This document shows, piece by piece, positions 24,238-37,199 of a DNA stretch of 64,000 bases. Under the pieces are notes generated by a model. That model did no database searches. It saw only the letters and a program-made list of their open reading frames with translations, and was not told the origin of the DNA. The DNA is from Oscheius tipulae (lineage: Eukaryota; Nematoda; Chromadorea; Rhabditida; Rhabditidae): contig JASJZH010000006.1 of NCBI GenBank assembly GCA_037178975.1, positions 1,736,001 through 1,800,000 of the forward strand, read 5' to 3'. Made by a program: the position numbers and the translations under genes. Within the stretch, counting starts at the first letter, position 1; each line of letters opens with the position of its first letter.

Positions 24238-26892
24238 ATGGTGTCAAATCGTGCTAAGCGAAACGTCCAGAACAAGAAAACTACCGTTTCAAAGCCTCAA
24301 GGTAATTTACTTTCATGATTCGGTCAAGTAATGTTTTCAGTCAAGAAAGTTAGAGCAAGGAAGTTTTCTTCGGAGATCTGTAGTTCCGGCTCCAGAGCTT
24401 GGCCTCAGGATAATGATATTCCAGAGATGCCAGAGAACTCTTTGGTCGATTGCTTTGAACCGGCAGTTGTGAAAACCGAGATCGTTGAAGAGGAGAACTG
24501 TAGTCAAGGTAGTTGCTCTCACTACCAACTTAACATCGTTTTCAGTAGGTCCTTCCACTATTTCCAACCAACTAAGTAGCTCTTTGTCATTAGAATTAAG
24601 AGAGGCTTACCTGGAACCGGTATTACAGGAGACTGTTCAAGGTAAACTATCAATTTTGATCTGACAACACGATTCCTTGCAGGAACCGTCAAACATGAAA
24701 TGAAGCCGGTATTATCCGAAACAGCTGCTCCAATAGACGGCGTTATCAAATCTGAACCACAAGAAGAGTTCTTTGGAGCTCCTATCGTGCAAATGACCAA
24801 AGTTCAGCTCCTCCCGATCTTTTTGCTCCCGCCAGGTAAGACCATTACAATTTTTTTTTTCAAAAACTGGCTGTTCTGCCGCTCATTTCTAGCTGAAAAT
24901 GAGATTTCCAGTCCAAAATTTTGTTTCAGTTAACAACTATCCAGTGCCCGTTTCTATTGTGCATCCACTTTCGGCAAACAACACGGTGCCACCTCCCATT
25001 GTGGTACAAAAAGCTCAATCCAAAACAAAAGAAGTTGAAGGTATGCCTTTTTTTCTTCAAAAACTTGTATTTGGTAGAGAACGAATTGAAGTCAGTACGC
25101 GAAAGGCTGAACAGTCTTCAGAACTGGGAAAGTGCCTTGCTACCAGCCAAATACTTTCGGCGTTGTGCAGATGATGGACCAATCTGGAAGAAAAGTAATA
25201 CTTTCTTTATACTAAATACCAACATTCTTAGCTGTTATATCAATTGTGAAGCTCGATTCGGGGGATGGAAAAACGTCCTCCTATTACCATATATTGAGGA
25301 ATAATTGGCTGGATGAAAGTGAGTGTTTCATATTTAAAATTACTATTCTGCTTAGTTTACATGCCAAGGCTCTACGAGGGACAGCCTGCAAAAACGATAC
25401 CGGCGGCATATAGTTCCTCCTTCAAAGCCGACATTTCTGGCGTGACCTGTGACAAGATGCCCAGGCACCACCCGGCTAATGTGGTTTCGCAAGGTATACA
25501 GCTCTGTCGCAGACATTCTACGGGTGTTACAGAATGTCTGCTTGAGACAGTTACAACCTTTCCACATTTACGAAAAGCTTTGACAGTCACTCGAATCACT
25601 CCAAAGCAGAGGATTCGATCGCAGCATTCTTCTCAAACCAGTGAGTCTTTAACAAATTTTATTTTTGAGCTACATCTGATAGTTAAAGAAAGTTACAATT
25701 TCAGATTCAAGACCGCTGGACCATTGTTCAACTCCAACTCCTCACAACCAAACTTCTCAATGTGTAGCATCACCTTTGGGTAAGTGCTCAGCTTAATACT
25801 TGCTGATTTTCGACAGATTGAGGACTGAAATGTTTTCAGGTCTATCATCTGCACCACCACGTCCATTGATCAAAATTGGTCAACGCCTGATTTTGCGTCC
25901 TCTTTCACAAACATTGTTGTCTACAGGTACCATAGACTCGCAACATTTTACCTGACTGTTTCAGACAAAGTTCAAATTCCTGTGAAGTTGAAACGAAGCG
26001 AGCTTCCTCCAGGAATTCGCGTGATTCCAAAGTTCCCCACGTTCATCAGAAAACGAACATTTTCAATTTCCAACAAGTGCAACGCGTTGAAGAAGGCTGC
26101 AAGAGATCGTGCGAGAGCAAATGAGGCTTTTCGATTAGGGCATTCTAGTTTTGGACGGCAAATAAGAATACCATCCGGTAACTGCCAATCACCTTCATTA
26201 CATTTTCTGTAGTTTATAATCGAAGCCCCGACAGTGTGCGGAAACGCTATCGCTGTCTGATGAGTGCTTGCTTACAGTTCCCAAAACGACAAGCAAATCC
26301 CTTGGTTCTGGTCGGAGATTTGCACCGCGACTTTAAAGAATGGGTTGAGGTGGGTTAACAAACTGGATATCATTATTATATGTATGCAAAAGTAAACTTT
26401 GATGTCTTCTATTTGCAGAAAGTCGACAGCAACGCTGCAAGAACTGAAGCTGAATGGAGACTACTTTTCGACGTGAAGAGAGGACTTGCTAAGCCTAGAA
26501 ATAAGAAAGTTGGTCGTTTTCCATAAATTCTTCATCTTAACCTCTAGGCTGGTGGTCGTCCCCTCAAAAAGTTTCGTGGCCGAAAAGCACCGGAGAAGAA
26601 TCAAAAACGTAAAGAGGACAACGAGACTCGTCGCGAGGAAGTTCAGACGACTCACAGAGAGTTACCGACACTGACGAGACTCATTGCTGATAGTCAGTAC
26701 ACATCCAATGGGACCTTCATTGTGCAAGAAACTGAATTCGACGTCGAAACTCTCTGGGACATTGTTTCGACAGTGGCAGATCTTGTGGCGTTCACCAGCT
26801 TCAGGATGTCGCGACCTGCTACTGGTGTAGTTCCAATAATCAGCCAGCATTCAAGTACGAAGCATCATAAGAGTCAGCTTTATTATTCTTGA
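24238..26892 (+). CDS. unknown basic nuclear-type protein
   Basis: At least twelve exons join in phase (for example 24238-24301, 24341-24508, 24546-24641, 24683-24835, 24930-25040, 25078-25194). The start follows TTTTTCAG by three bases, indicating trans-splicing. The N-terminus is basic (MVSNRAKRNVQNKK), then come acidic/Ser-Pro stretches (VKTEIVEEE, IKSEPQEEFF, similar to sumoylation-type psi-K-x-E sites), a helical piece (ENELKSVRERLNSLQNWE), proline/basic regions (RRHSTGVTE, LPPGIRVIPKFPTFIRKR), SPDSVRKRYRCLMSACLQFP, and an AT-hook-like GGRPLKKFRGRK near the end. This composition suggests a chromatin or transcription protein; I recognise no conserved domain. Confidence 0.75.
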
Positions 26893-27341
26893 ACGAAATG
26901 AAAACAATAGGTTCTCTTTTTTGTAATCATATATGGAAAGATAGTGTTGTTTGATTGCTTCTGCCATTGATAGCTAGTCGCTTTATTTGTTTGAGATGTC
27001 TACTACTGGACTACTCTTTTTTTTTGTCCATAACATTTTAAGAGCGTAACAAATCAACAGATCTTCCTAAACTGTTTGTAACTGCCACCTTAACCAAAAC
27101 GTCAGAGTCAATATTGCCACGAGAAACTCTTTGGCTCTGATCCCTGAGCATATATTTGAACTTCACAGCTTTTTGACGGGCTCTCTCCTACTTGAAGACT
27201 TGGTCAGGTCGTATCGCTCTTCCTATCTTGCAAGTTTGTGCTCTACTTTCGTCAGCTGCCACGAAAAGATAAACGGCTTAAGAGCCCGCACCTGACCACA
27301 CCATCTCTTCTAGGGCAGTCCATATCTGCTCTCTGGACAGG
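26893..27341. other. intergenic
   Basis: No gene seen; upstream region of the carboxypeptidase. Confidence 0.4.
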
Positions 27342-29058
27342 ATGCTGGCTCTACTCTTCTGCCTCGTGGCAGTCTCTATGGGAGCATATGCTCCCGACCT
27401 GGTCACAAATCTACCCGGACTTAACTTCAGCCCGAACTTCAAGCACTACTCTGGCTATGTTCAACCAAGTTCGTCGAAAATGTTCCACTACTGGTATTTT
27501 GAAGTCAAAGTAATGTTAAATTTTGAATTTAAGGCTGACGGAGTCTATGCAAACACCGAGCACTGATCCTCTGGTCCTTTGGTTGAATGGAGGTCCGGGG
27601 TGTAGTAGTGTTGGAGGACTAATTGAAGAGTGTGGTCCTTTCCATGTTTCCGACATGGGCAGTACTGTCTACCTGAACAAATTTGCTTGGAACAACGTAG
27701 TATATCTTATCAAATTGATCTCATTCTGTTTTCAGTTCGCCAACGTTCTCTTTCTAGAATCTCCTGCCGGAGTTGGATACTCTTATGCAACCAACGGAAA
27801 TGTAGCCACAAACGATGATCAAGTGGCAGAAGACAACTACAATGCTCTTCTTCAGTTCCTCGACAAGTTCACCGAGTACAAGGGACGAGATTTCTACATT
27901 ACGGGAGAATCTTACGGAGGTAAGCAGTTAGGCAGATTGTTTATTTAATGATTCAGGTATTTACCTACCTACTCTGGCTGAACGCCTCATCAAGGATAAG
28001 GTCAACTTCCCCAACTTCAAAGGAATGGCAATTGGAAATGGTCTCTTAGACAATAGGGCTGATTACAGAACTCTTCTTCCTCTTTATTACTACCATGGAA
28101 TTCTAAGAGATGAGTAGGTTTTTCTTAAAATACAAAACAGCTAGTTTCCAGGCTTTACATTCACATCCGCAACCAATGCTGTAATGGAAACATCGAAACC
28201 TGTGATGTTGAGGCAGAACTCAATGACCGTCCTTGTGCTCAACTGATCAATGAAGCTTTGAACGCTGCTAACCAGCTCGACCCCTACAATCTCTACGATA
28301 CCTGTTATCTGGATGGTGTGGCAGTAGAGAACAAGAAGGTTTTCATCATGAACCAGAAAAGGAAGCGTCTCGGTCTGCCAATGATTCCGGTGGTTCCTGC
28401 AGTCGATGCCAACAATTCGACAATTCCTCTCTGCGCACAAACCAGTAACACTCAAACCTACATGAACAGGGCTGACGTCAGATCAGCTCTCCACATTCCG
28501 TCAACTGTTCACAAATGGACCGATTGCAGGTACGAACAAAGTTGTCTATAATGAGACTCGTTTACAGCAACGCCGTTTCACTAACTTACGTCACACGATA
28601 CCAGAACATGACCCGGCAGATTCAAGATGTCACTGCTGCAGGTGTTAAGGTAGCTTAGGGTTTGGAAAAATTCATATTTTGAATCAGATTCTTATATACA
28701 ACGGAGACGTCGACACGGTTTGCAACAACGTGATGAACCAACAGTTTGTTACCAATCTAGGCAGAACGATTCTCGTAGGTTGCTTTCTATCGCATGAAAA
28801 GATGATTTGAGGGAAATGAAAGAGTAAATAAACCTTGGACCTACAAGGGAGAGTCGCCAAATGTTGCTGGCTTCTTGACTCAGTATTCCGGAAGTGAGCA
28901 CCTTAAGTTACAAACTAAAGTTCCCTTCAGATTTGGACTATTTGACTGTTAGAGGAAGTGGCCACTTTGTACCAGGAGATCGACCAAGAGAAGCTCTTCA
29001 AATGATTTACAATTTTGTCAAGGGCAATCAATACTCGACCCCTGTACCATTCCTCTAA
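27342..29058 (+). CDS. serine carboxypeptidase (peptidase S10)
   Basis: Nine exons (27342-27503, 27544-27696, 27736-27919, 27957-28113, 28152-28529, 28568-28649, 28688-28774, 28812-28893, 28931-29058) give 470 residues. Signal peptide MLALLFCLVAVSMGA, then the S10 hallmarks: STDPLVLWLNGGPGCSS, the nucleophile Ser in GESYGG, the catalytic Asp in YNGDVDTVCN and the His in GSGHFVPGDRP. Cleaves C-terminal residues of peptides in the lysosome or gut lumen; related to cathepsin A genes of worms (ctsa). The second exon begins after an ACGGAG acceptor; the longer unspliced frame there is misleading. Acceptor GGACAG lies one base before the ATG. Confidence 0.95.
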
Positions 29059-29331
29059 ATAACCTGAGCTGTGATATATGTATAAAATGTGCAACTTTAT
29101 TGGTGCTAGGAATTGACCAACTGTGAACTGCGAAGGCAACAGCTGGATGATCTTTTCATTGTTTTGAAGATCTAAACGGTTTACTTAGCAAAAAATGCAA
29201 ATGAAAAAAACTCCACTTCAATCGAACGAAAATGTGCCGCGTCTCATCTGATTGCTTATATCACGTCAGCATAACTACGATCCTGTGCTCGAATGTGTGG
29301 AAGATGAGATGGACCCCCAAGGAAAAATAGT

Positions 29332-29496
29332 ATGGCAAAAGTTGATGTAACAAAATCAGCTGTTAAAGGCATTGTTTCTGTAAGTATTTTTTTTCACTCG
29401 TATGATCCTTTTCAGATTGTATACTATCTGCCTATTTTTCTCATTGGTATTGTCGCTGGTATTGGTAAAAGCCTTTATGTTCGATATCGGAGATGA
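29332..29496 (+). CDS. candidate 42-residue single-pass membrane peptide
   Basis: Exons 29332-29379 and 29416-29496 flank a 36-bp intron with perfect GTAAGT donor and TTTTCAG acceptor. The product is MAKVDVTKSAVKGIVS, then a hydrophobic stretch IVYYLPIFLIGIVAGIG and a basic end SLYVRYRR: a small one-pass membrane protein with a short basic tail. No family recognised. It begins 274 bp after the carboxypeptidase on the same strand. Confidence 0.5.
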   Translation: MAKVDVTKSAVKGIVSVSIFFHSYDPFQIVYYLPIFLIGIVAGIGKSLYVRYRR

Positions 29497-32400
29497 ATGC
29501 AATTAAAACTCAAGTAATCGTCTAGCTTACCGGATAACCTCCTTGTGCTCTTAAAGTGTTTTCCACACCGTTTTGAGAAAATCATAGATATTATCTGATT
29601 GCTAAAAGTAAGCCTTTCTTTTATAGCAAAGCAATATATTTTTATCAGGCAGCATGCGATCAGTTATCAGTCTTTTGTCAATCTTTTATGACACAGCTTT
29701 TAGATAAATGTGTTATAAAGCTTGAAATAAACGATCTGCTTTGTTGATTGTTTCCTCCCTCGTTTTGTTTCTCACATAGAGTCACGAAGGAGTCACAATT
29801 AGCACTGCTCGATGTTCCCAAAATTAATTCAGGACTTGTTATTTTGTTCCAATCAGCAGTATTACTCATACGCCGTTCTCCTCCTAGTCTTAAGTCTGTT
29901 TACCCTTCTCAGCTAACATGTAATTCTCTCAGTATCACCGGATGACTCGTGAAAACATCTCTGTTTGGAGAAATATTTTTCAGCTTTCTACATATTCTCA
30001 GTCGCAACTCTAGTTGATTTGTTGCACTTGAATTATATGACGTTCCGACGGCGATGATTTTGCGTCAGTCTGCAGCAAAATGTGCTGACAGAAATCTAAC
30101 AATGTCTAATAGACCAATTTTTTTGCTATATTGCTCCTTTTTTGTTATATTCCCACCGCTTAGAGTTCATTCTTAGCATTGATCTTAATAAGATCCCGAC
30201 ATTTAAATCTTTAAGTCTCTCTAACCAACTCGAAAAATCTTTTGTGGATAGCTAAATTTGCAAATTTCCTCTTGTGACGAAACATTCCATAAATGAAAAT
30301 TGACTTTCTTGGTCTTGCACTCACTTTTGTATTGCTTTGTCCGAATGTACTTGGAATCTGGAACCCGAGACGCAATGCCACAAATCTTCACCAATCTCTG
30401 TTTGAGAGGATTGCGTCAGTCTGCTGCAAGATGTTCATTCTGCCAATTGGTGTCTTCCTCGTCTAAAAACGCATGTAATTGGAATATCGCAGAGCAGTCG
30501 TTCAAATTATTCGAGCGCAACAAAGATCCGTGCAGCGCCTAATAATTCCTCTTCATCCACCCTTATCCCCGCTACTTGGACGCTTCCTCTCCTCCTCCAC
30601 CTTTCTCATCATTGCACAAAATGTTGCATGTTGTTCCCGGTTCTTCAGCAAATCATGAGAACCATTATTTATGACGAAGCGAACGAGCGCTGTGTAAGCA
30701 GAGACACATGGGGAGAGCCCATTGACCCTTTCATTTTGCACCAAATATGCTTTTCCCGTCTCGGGTGGCGAACATTTGAACAAGAGATTTGGTTTTGGGG
30801 TGCTCTCTCTCGGAACAAATGTACTGGAAATTCCTCCCCAGACTGCAAAAAAACAAGCCATTGAGAGACTGCGCCTCATCGGACTCGAGAAGAAGAGCTC
30901 AGAGAACGCGCCACATTGGTGACATTTTTTCTTTATTTCTACTATTATTAGATTCGTGTTCTTTTAGACTTTCTTCCAGGATATAAATATGAATCTGTCC
31001 GTTTCTGAGAAAAAATCCGTCCTCTGTGCTCTCTTTCAATTACCACTCGAGCATAATCCTTTTGGAAAAACAGAAAACAAGGCTGCAAATTATCACTTTT
31101 AGCACGAGCAAAACACTTCTTATGTCTGAACTTCGAACTACTAAAAATGGATTGTTTTTAACCATTTCCCCTCTGTAAAACTACTCATCAGCATATCCGA
31201 GATGCAAAAATGTGCTGTCTGTTCCCCCACGCAGCATATTTTTGGTACTCTGTAATGCTAATTAGGCTGATTCAGGTTTTGATTAGTCTGGAGATCTATA
31301 AGAAAAACTTTCTTCAAAACTAGTGGGGGCCATTCGTGTGCTCACCAAATGTTGTCGTGTTGACTATTTTGCGCATAATGAGATGCCAGAAGAAACAACG
31401 AGACTGCTTTTTCTCACAGGCAATGCGATCAATGTGTTTTGCACGTTTCATTCCCCTAAACTACTATTTTAGAAGAATGGCTTGTTAGTAGCTACATGAA
31501 ATAATCTCAGCCATTTGCTGTTTTTCTCTTGGCTGTTTTGCACTTTCTATAAGTCGGCCATGTTTTGCTTTAAAGGCATAACGGCTAGTCAATCTATTTT
31601 GCCGCGCTGTCCTTCCCAATTAGTCTGTGGACATCGTCATCTCGTACAAAACAATCCCGTCCCATTTTCTGTTGCCTGAACGTATCTCAATCATACGCTT
31701 CCCGGAAATTGATCTTCTTCAAACTAGGCATGACTCATTGGGTAGCTGTTGAGAGCATTTTAACATCTTGCGGTCGAACCATCCTTTTCTTCTTCTTTTT
31801 TTGCAGCTACTTGAGCTTCCGAACCCAGTGGCTCAATGATTTATGAGTGTGATCTGCTCAGAACACCTATGTTGCAATATTGGCGCTACTAGCAGCAAGC
31901 AAGCGTCAGAAATACATTCTGTTCTATGAAAGAGGATAAAACATGTAGCTAATTTGTAACTTTAGTTGTCTTTGAAAGCTGATAGCATCCTTTTTAAAGC
32001 TTTTCAATTTTGTGTTGAAGACTTCCTAAAAACGATCGCTCCTCTCCAAAAAAAGATTAGACTGTCATGAAACTAGTTTCAACCGTAAACGATTAGTCCT
32101 CATTCCTTAGTTCCCTTTCTTATAGTACTGCCTCCTAGAAATAGTTCCGGAACACGTGATAAATGCTGCCACAGCCGTTCACGTGCTGAAAAAAGGTCGA
32201 TGCCGGTTTTGCGAGTGTCTATGAGACGCCACTTCTGAGATCATCGGTCGACATAACATAATGAGCTTCCCATACTTAGTCTTGCAGTGGGAAGAAGCTG
32301 ATCCTGGCATCTTTTAAGTCCTCCAAGTTTGATAATGTCTGGTTTTCCAATTCTGAATAACACTACGTTGTCCAATTTCATCTCAGGGAGTTTTCTTTAA

Positions 32401-33863
32401 TCATCTCAATAAGAATTCATTTTCATCAAGCCAATGTTACTCATGAGTCTAGCGAACGCGCTTGGACCACCACGAGGAATTTTCATCACCAAAGAGTAGA
32501 ATCACCATGTTTTTCTGGCATTAAATTCCATTGTCAGCCCTTCTCAATGTTATGAGAATCCTAAGTGGAACCTGTGAACTTCGATTGATTGATGTCCCAA
32601 GTTTCATCTTGAAGACTCGCAGTAAGATTATTCGTAGACCATGCCTCCCTGGACTTTGTTATTGCAAGCTTTACAGTAAAAAAAAGCGTTCAAAACCTCG
32701 TTGCGCAGAGACACGCAGTCATAAAATCAAACGAACATGTACTCGAACCGTACCCGCCCTCTGGAATGTCGCGCCGATGCCCTTCACTTTCCATTCGCAT
32801 CTTTCCTTTATTTGGTCTCGCCGAACGCTATGCCTATTCAAATCGCCATTCAAAAACACAATCGTTGAAATGTTTAGCTGCTCTCTTGTTTTTGCGGTAA
32901 ATTTCTTATCTCTCCCATTATTCGCCCTGTTGAACCGCTGCCTCATTTCTTTTTCGACTTTCAGTTGTTATGAATGCCTTTTTTCCAATGCCTGAAGGAA
33001 TTTTCGGAAGCGGTTGGTCTAGATTTGGTCTATGATTGGCAGTTGGGTAGAGTCTCTCGGGATCATTCCTGTTCTCACTGTCGCAGACACATGGCTGGAA
33101 CTATAAACAGTTCCTTTGTAAATTAGCCCTAGTCTTCTGCAAGAGAATGGCGTTCCCCAGCCGGGAAATGTAACCCCTTTTTGGCTTCATTCCTTTCCGA
33201 TCTATTCGTTGAAGGATTATGTTTCGGTTTGCCATGTGAGATCTTGCGCTTTCACTTTCCGTCGTCCACGACGCGCACCGACTGATCCATCGCCGTGGGT
33301 GTTGTTCATTCAATCCAAGCTTTTTCTAACCTTTGCCTTCCAATTTTCCTTCACTTTAGTAAAGTAACGGGATCAGTTGTCCCGATCCTGAACACTGAAA
33401 TAGCCGTGTCGCACATTTTTATGTAATTGCGCCGTCCGCCGTTCGGCCATTCTTCACATACACGCACTGGCCAACACCTCGAGATTACAAGTAGTCTCTT
33501 TCTTATTACCGCCCTCCAAAAACGGTATTGTTTCCTTCCAGAAAAGGGCAACATGTTCACAAAGATGTGTGTAATGTCCCGCCGCGGCGAGGCTAAATGT
33601 TATTGGGGCTACCTTTTGCTGAATTCTGCCAGACTGCTCGCCAAAAAGTGTGTCGGCATATCACCTGATTCCGAGTTCCCTTCTTCATACATACCGACAA
33701 CATTGACTGATTGACTATTCGCAAAACACTTGGTCTCTTGAAATTGTTCGTCACTCTTGTCTCTCTGATAATGAGCTATCTTGACGCGGCCACCGCTTGC
33801 ATGCCGTTGTTTGTTCTTCCCTCGTTTCCTCGGCCGTCAAAAACGCAGTGTTTTCAGAACATC
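29497..33863. other. gene-poor stretch
   Basis: No gene with domain or multi-exon support. Frames of 60-154 codons (for example 32531-32995) look like chance. The word GCGTCAGTCTGC followed by a CAAAATG or CAAGATG occurs at about 30062 and 30411. Confidence 0.35.
30293..30466 (+). CDS. possible 57-residue secreted peptide
   Basis: MKIDFLGLALTFVLLCPNVL would make a good signal peptide, followed by 37 residues with a CC pair. No second line of evidence; not recognised. Confidence 0.2.
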   Translation: MKIDFLGLALTFVLLCPNVLGIWNPRRNATNLHQSLFERIASVCCKMFILPIGVFLV

Positions 33864-34594
33864 ATGAGTGAGGAAGAGAACCCGCAACAGCCTTATATAG
33901 CCGAGGAATGTGACGTCTTTCACAAAGTCTTCGTTTGGCTACAATGTAAGTTCCAATGACTTATTTTACACATTCTCGATTTCAGTTCAATCCAAATTCA
34001 TTGAGGAAAATCCACGAGAGACCTGGAGCCCGGCTCCGCCAGTTACCCCTCCACCACCTCCTGCTCGCACCGTGAAGTCTACAAAGTCTTCTTCTCGCTA
34101 CTCTCCCTACTTTGTGCGGGATGGACCCCGTAGTCCGGTCATCTTGTTCAATGAACCTCCGAGAGCTGCAACTCCAGAAGAGGTTGCTCTTCCACCTCAG
34201 CCACCAATGTTGGGACCTCTTCCTCCGATCTCCGAGATTCTGGGCTTGACGCTTCCACAGCCCGAGTCTACCTTCGTCGTCCGAGACTCGCCCGAATCCC
34301 CTACCTACATTGTTCGCGACTCGCCTGAGTCCCCGAACAGCGAGAGTTGGAAGTTCGATCCCATCTTTAATTGGCAAGTGAATGTTGATCGCAAGAGTTC
34401 GAGTTACGAGAACACGAATCCTGACCAAACTGAAGGTGAGTGTTTCGTCAAACGTTCCAATCTAGCAACTTTCAGAAGAAGACCCTGAAAAGAACCTGTG
34501 TCATTGTCGAGAATGTCTGGCTTTGAGGGGCGGAGACAACGCCTACTCTCCGGCCTCGCCGACTCCTGCTCCTCAAACGGTTCAAGAGGTTTGA
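33864..34594 (+). CDS. proline-rich protein with repeated VRDSPESP motif
   Basis: Exons 33864-33945, 33986-34435 and 34476-34594 give about 216 residues. A TTTTCAG acceptor stands 6 nt before the ATG. The N-terminus is acidic (MSEEENPQQPYIAEECDVF), then VTPPPPPAR, and three variants of one motif: YFVRDGPRSP, FVVRDSPESP and YIVRDSPESP. The C-terminal exon has CHCRECLALRGGDNAYSP, a short Cys/His motif. The SP sites suggest phosphorylation by proline-directed kinases and the motif could dock an SH3 or WW partner; function unknown. AATAAA lies at about 34739. Confidence 0.75.
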
Positions 34595-35146
34595 ATCGTC
34601 GCTAATCGAATGTATTCCATGTACACTGTTTTACGGGTTATTTATTGTATATTGACATGTGTATTAACATATTATTTGGTATAGTTCGTGTAACAATGAC
34701 AGATTGTCTCAGTTCAAGCTTGTAATCAATATTTGCGAAATAAACATATTCTGAAGTAGAATGAACCAAGTTTGAAAGGTCACTCATCTAGTAGAAATAC
34801 AATGCCTATAACTATTTTATGGACAAGATAGACCCACGTACAAGTAAGCTACTCTCTACTGTTGATACCTAATAGCAATAGTTTGTCTGTAGAGCTAAAC
34901 AAAGTTGGCAATCAAAATCTTCATTGAACCCGCAAACATGTATAAAACTCACAGAGATCTTGCAGTTTGAAAATATTACAAGCTCGAAACAAAATATATA
35001 GGGGACAGTATAAATTTAGAGGACAGTGCTGTACAAGAACCCTGGCGCGAGCTGTGTTAAGGCGAAAACCGGATAAAATTACGCAAAATGGAAATAAGAC
35101 GTAATCTCACAATATGACACGTGGTGCTGATGCAGATTTGGCTAGC
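34595..35146. other. convergent 3' region
   Basis: 3' UTRs of the flanking genes; no other gene seen. Confidence 0.4.
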
Positions 35147-37199
35147 TTAGATGAGATTCCGATGGACATCGTTCCTCACATAGGTGTATTCGTTCTGCTG
35201 ACTGTTGAGCGGGCTGCCATAGTCATTTGGCAATCTCACTGTCCGGTAGCTATCGGGCGTCACCATAGGAGCATGTTCTCTGCAAAACGGATAGTTTAGA
35301 AGCAGATCGGTAAGAGGGAGACTGAAATAAAAAAATAGGCACTGATGCACTGATAACTGGTAAAACATCGTAGTACATGATGCTCGATAGAACCAGATAG
35401 GTACCCAATTCTGAGCCTTTCTCACTTTCATTGGAAAGATGCTGAAAAAGTCTGACTGGGCCCCTTGAAATCGTATGTGTTCAACACCTCGCTCGGCGAA
35501 CAGAGCGATAAGTTTTTGTTTGGTTTTATCAAGGCTATTTACAATCCCTTCTGAACAGCTATCAGTGTTCAAAAAAGACTCACAATTGCCGCCGTGGCGT
35601 GTATGTGGAAATCATACTGGGTGGAGGAATCTTTGGCGGAGAAGGCGGATAGAACTGGGGAGGATTCGGTGGCCTCTGCAGCGATTCGACGTCTTTCATC
35701 GGAATTTTCCTGTTCTGATCACGACAGTTTTTGCAGCACACGAGAACTGCTCCGCAAAAACATAAGAAGGCAATTACGATCCCTGCTGAACAAGCAAGAA
35801 CCCATGCTCCAGTCAGACTAATGATCGGATCAAGGTCGACATCTGAAGAGAAACTTGAAATGTATGAAAAATTGTGATTTACTTTCGCATTTAGCTATGC
35901 TTCGGCTTTTTGGGCTCAAGTCGGAATCATCTTTGCAGTCGGTATATCTGTCACAGGCCAACTCGATCGGGATACAGTCTCCGTCTCCGCATTTGAACTC
36001 TCTGCTGGATGAGCAGGCACCTGAAAATGGCCAGTAAGTCGCAAACCTATGCAATTATCTTAAAAATTCCTAGGATCCCACCCACATCTAGGTAACCATG
36101 GAAGTGTAAATAAAGCGTCTTTAGAAGGATACGGCCAAACGAGGCCATTGATACCAGACTTTGTTCAAAAAAGCTCAAAGTTAGCGATTTGGACGATGGA
36201 AGAAAACCGCAAGCTTTTAAATTGCCAACCTGTCTGTCGAGAATCCCTGAAGGCAGTCCACAGGAGTTTGAATCCTGTCGCCTTGTGACTAGCTGGGAGA
36301 TTCGGATTACTGTGCCACCACAGGGTCATCGCATTGTGGCTGCTAGCACTCAGCTCACTCTTGTTCAAAGCATTGCCACAGAACTGTCCTGGAAAAAAAC
36401 ATAGATTGTAACAGAAAGTAGCTCTCACCTATAATAGGTCCAGGCGACGAGACATCATCCAGCGAATTTCTCAATGGCTGGCTCATATCCAATGGGCTTT
36501 CGTGATCAAACACGTGAAGTGTATCCTTATCGCAGTTGGAAATATGTCCGTTGACGTCAAACTCGATTGCTCGAAGACGAATCCGGTATCCGGCTGGGGC
36601 GACGATCATCATGAAACAGTTCCGACTAGCGTTGTATGGTGTTCGTCCGTAGTAGCTGTGTGAGAAGATTATACCGGACATTCCTACAAAAAGCAATAAA
36701 AACCGAAAAGAAAAAATGTACCTGTAACTTTTCTCTCCAGTCGTGTGTGGCATTGATTCATATTGTCGTTTCCATCGAAGTAAGCTGAAAACTTGTATTT
36801 AGAATTCAAAATCTTGCTTCAAGTGAACGTTTTTATATAAACCACTTACTTTGTACAGAACATTTTTGACTGAAAGCGATTCAAAAACATTTGAAAACCG
36901 TGTCGTACAGTTAGACGCCGCTCTGTATACAGCCCTTTAATGCTGGACCAATGCCAAATATCGAGGTAACCACACTACTGAAGGCAACATATATGCTTTT
37001 ATCGCAGACAGATTTGGTTTTTTTTGTTTTAGATTATAAACTGTCCAGAACAAGTCGCTTCTGTTTCGAATAATAAACTTATTGCATTACACTTATTCAG
37101 AAATCCACAAGAAAAGGACCCACTGATTCCTGGAGGATGACCCATTACGGCTAAAGCTTTGTTACAGGCTGCTAGCAGTACTAGAACTAGGCGTAACAT
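35147..37199 (-). CDS. CUB + LDLa single-pass transmembrane protein
   Basis: Minus-strand exons run from ATG at 37199 (signal peptide MLRLVLVLLAACNKALA) to TAA at 35147. A CUB-type domain (NCFMMIVAPAGYRIRLRAIE, NCDKDTLHVFDHE, QFCGN, ATGFKLLWTAF) is followed by an LDL-receptor class A repeat (EFKCGDGDCIPIELACDRYT, DCKDDSD), a transmembrane segment (GIVIAFLCFCGAVLVCC), and a cytoplasmic tail with PPNPPQFYPPSPP and a C-terminal NEYTYVRNDVHRNLI. The order CUB-LDLa-TM resembles NETO/SOL-2 and LEV-10 type receptor auxiliaries, although only one CUB is seen, so this may be a shorter relative. Most exon joins were checked in phase (for example the last: RRQL to EHAPMV). Confidence 0.85.

Noticed and set aside
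27504-27566. Reading through after YFE in the carboxypeptidase
   Set aside because: A 40-bp intron (GTCAAA to ACGGAG) restores the family sequence FESMQTPSTDPLVLW.
32531-32995. 154-codon + frame in the gene-poor region
   Set aside because: No domain, splice or composition support.
33982-34428. 148-codon minus frame
   Set aside because: Antisense of the proline-rich gene; Arg/Trp-rich composition is typical of such shadows.
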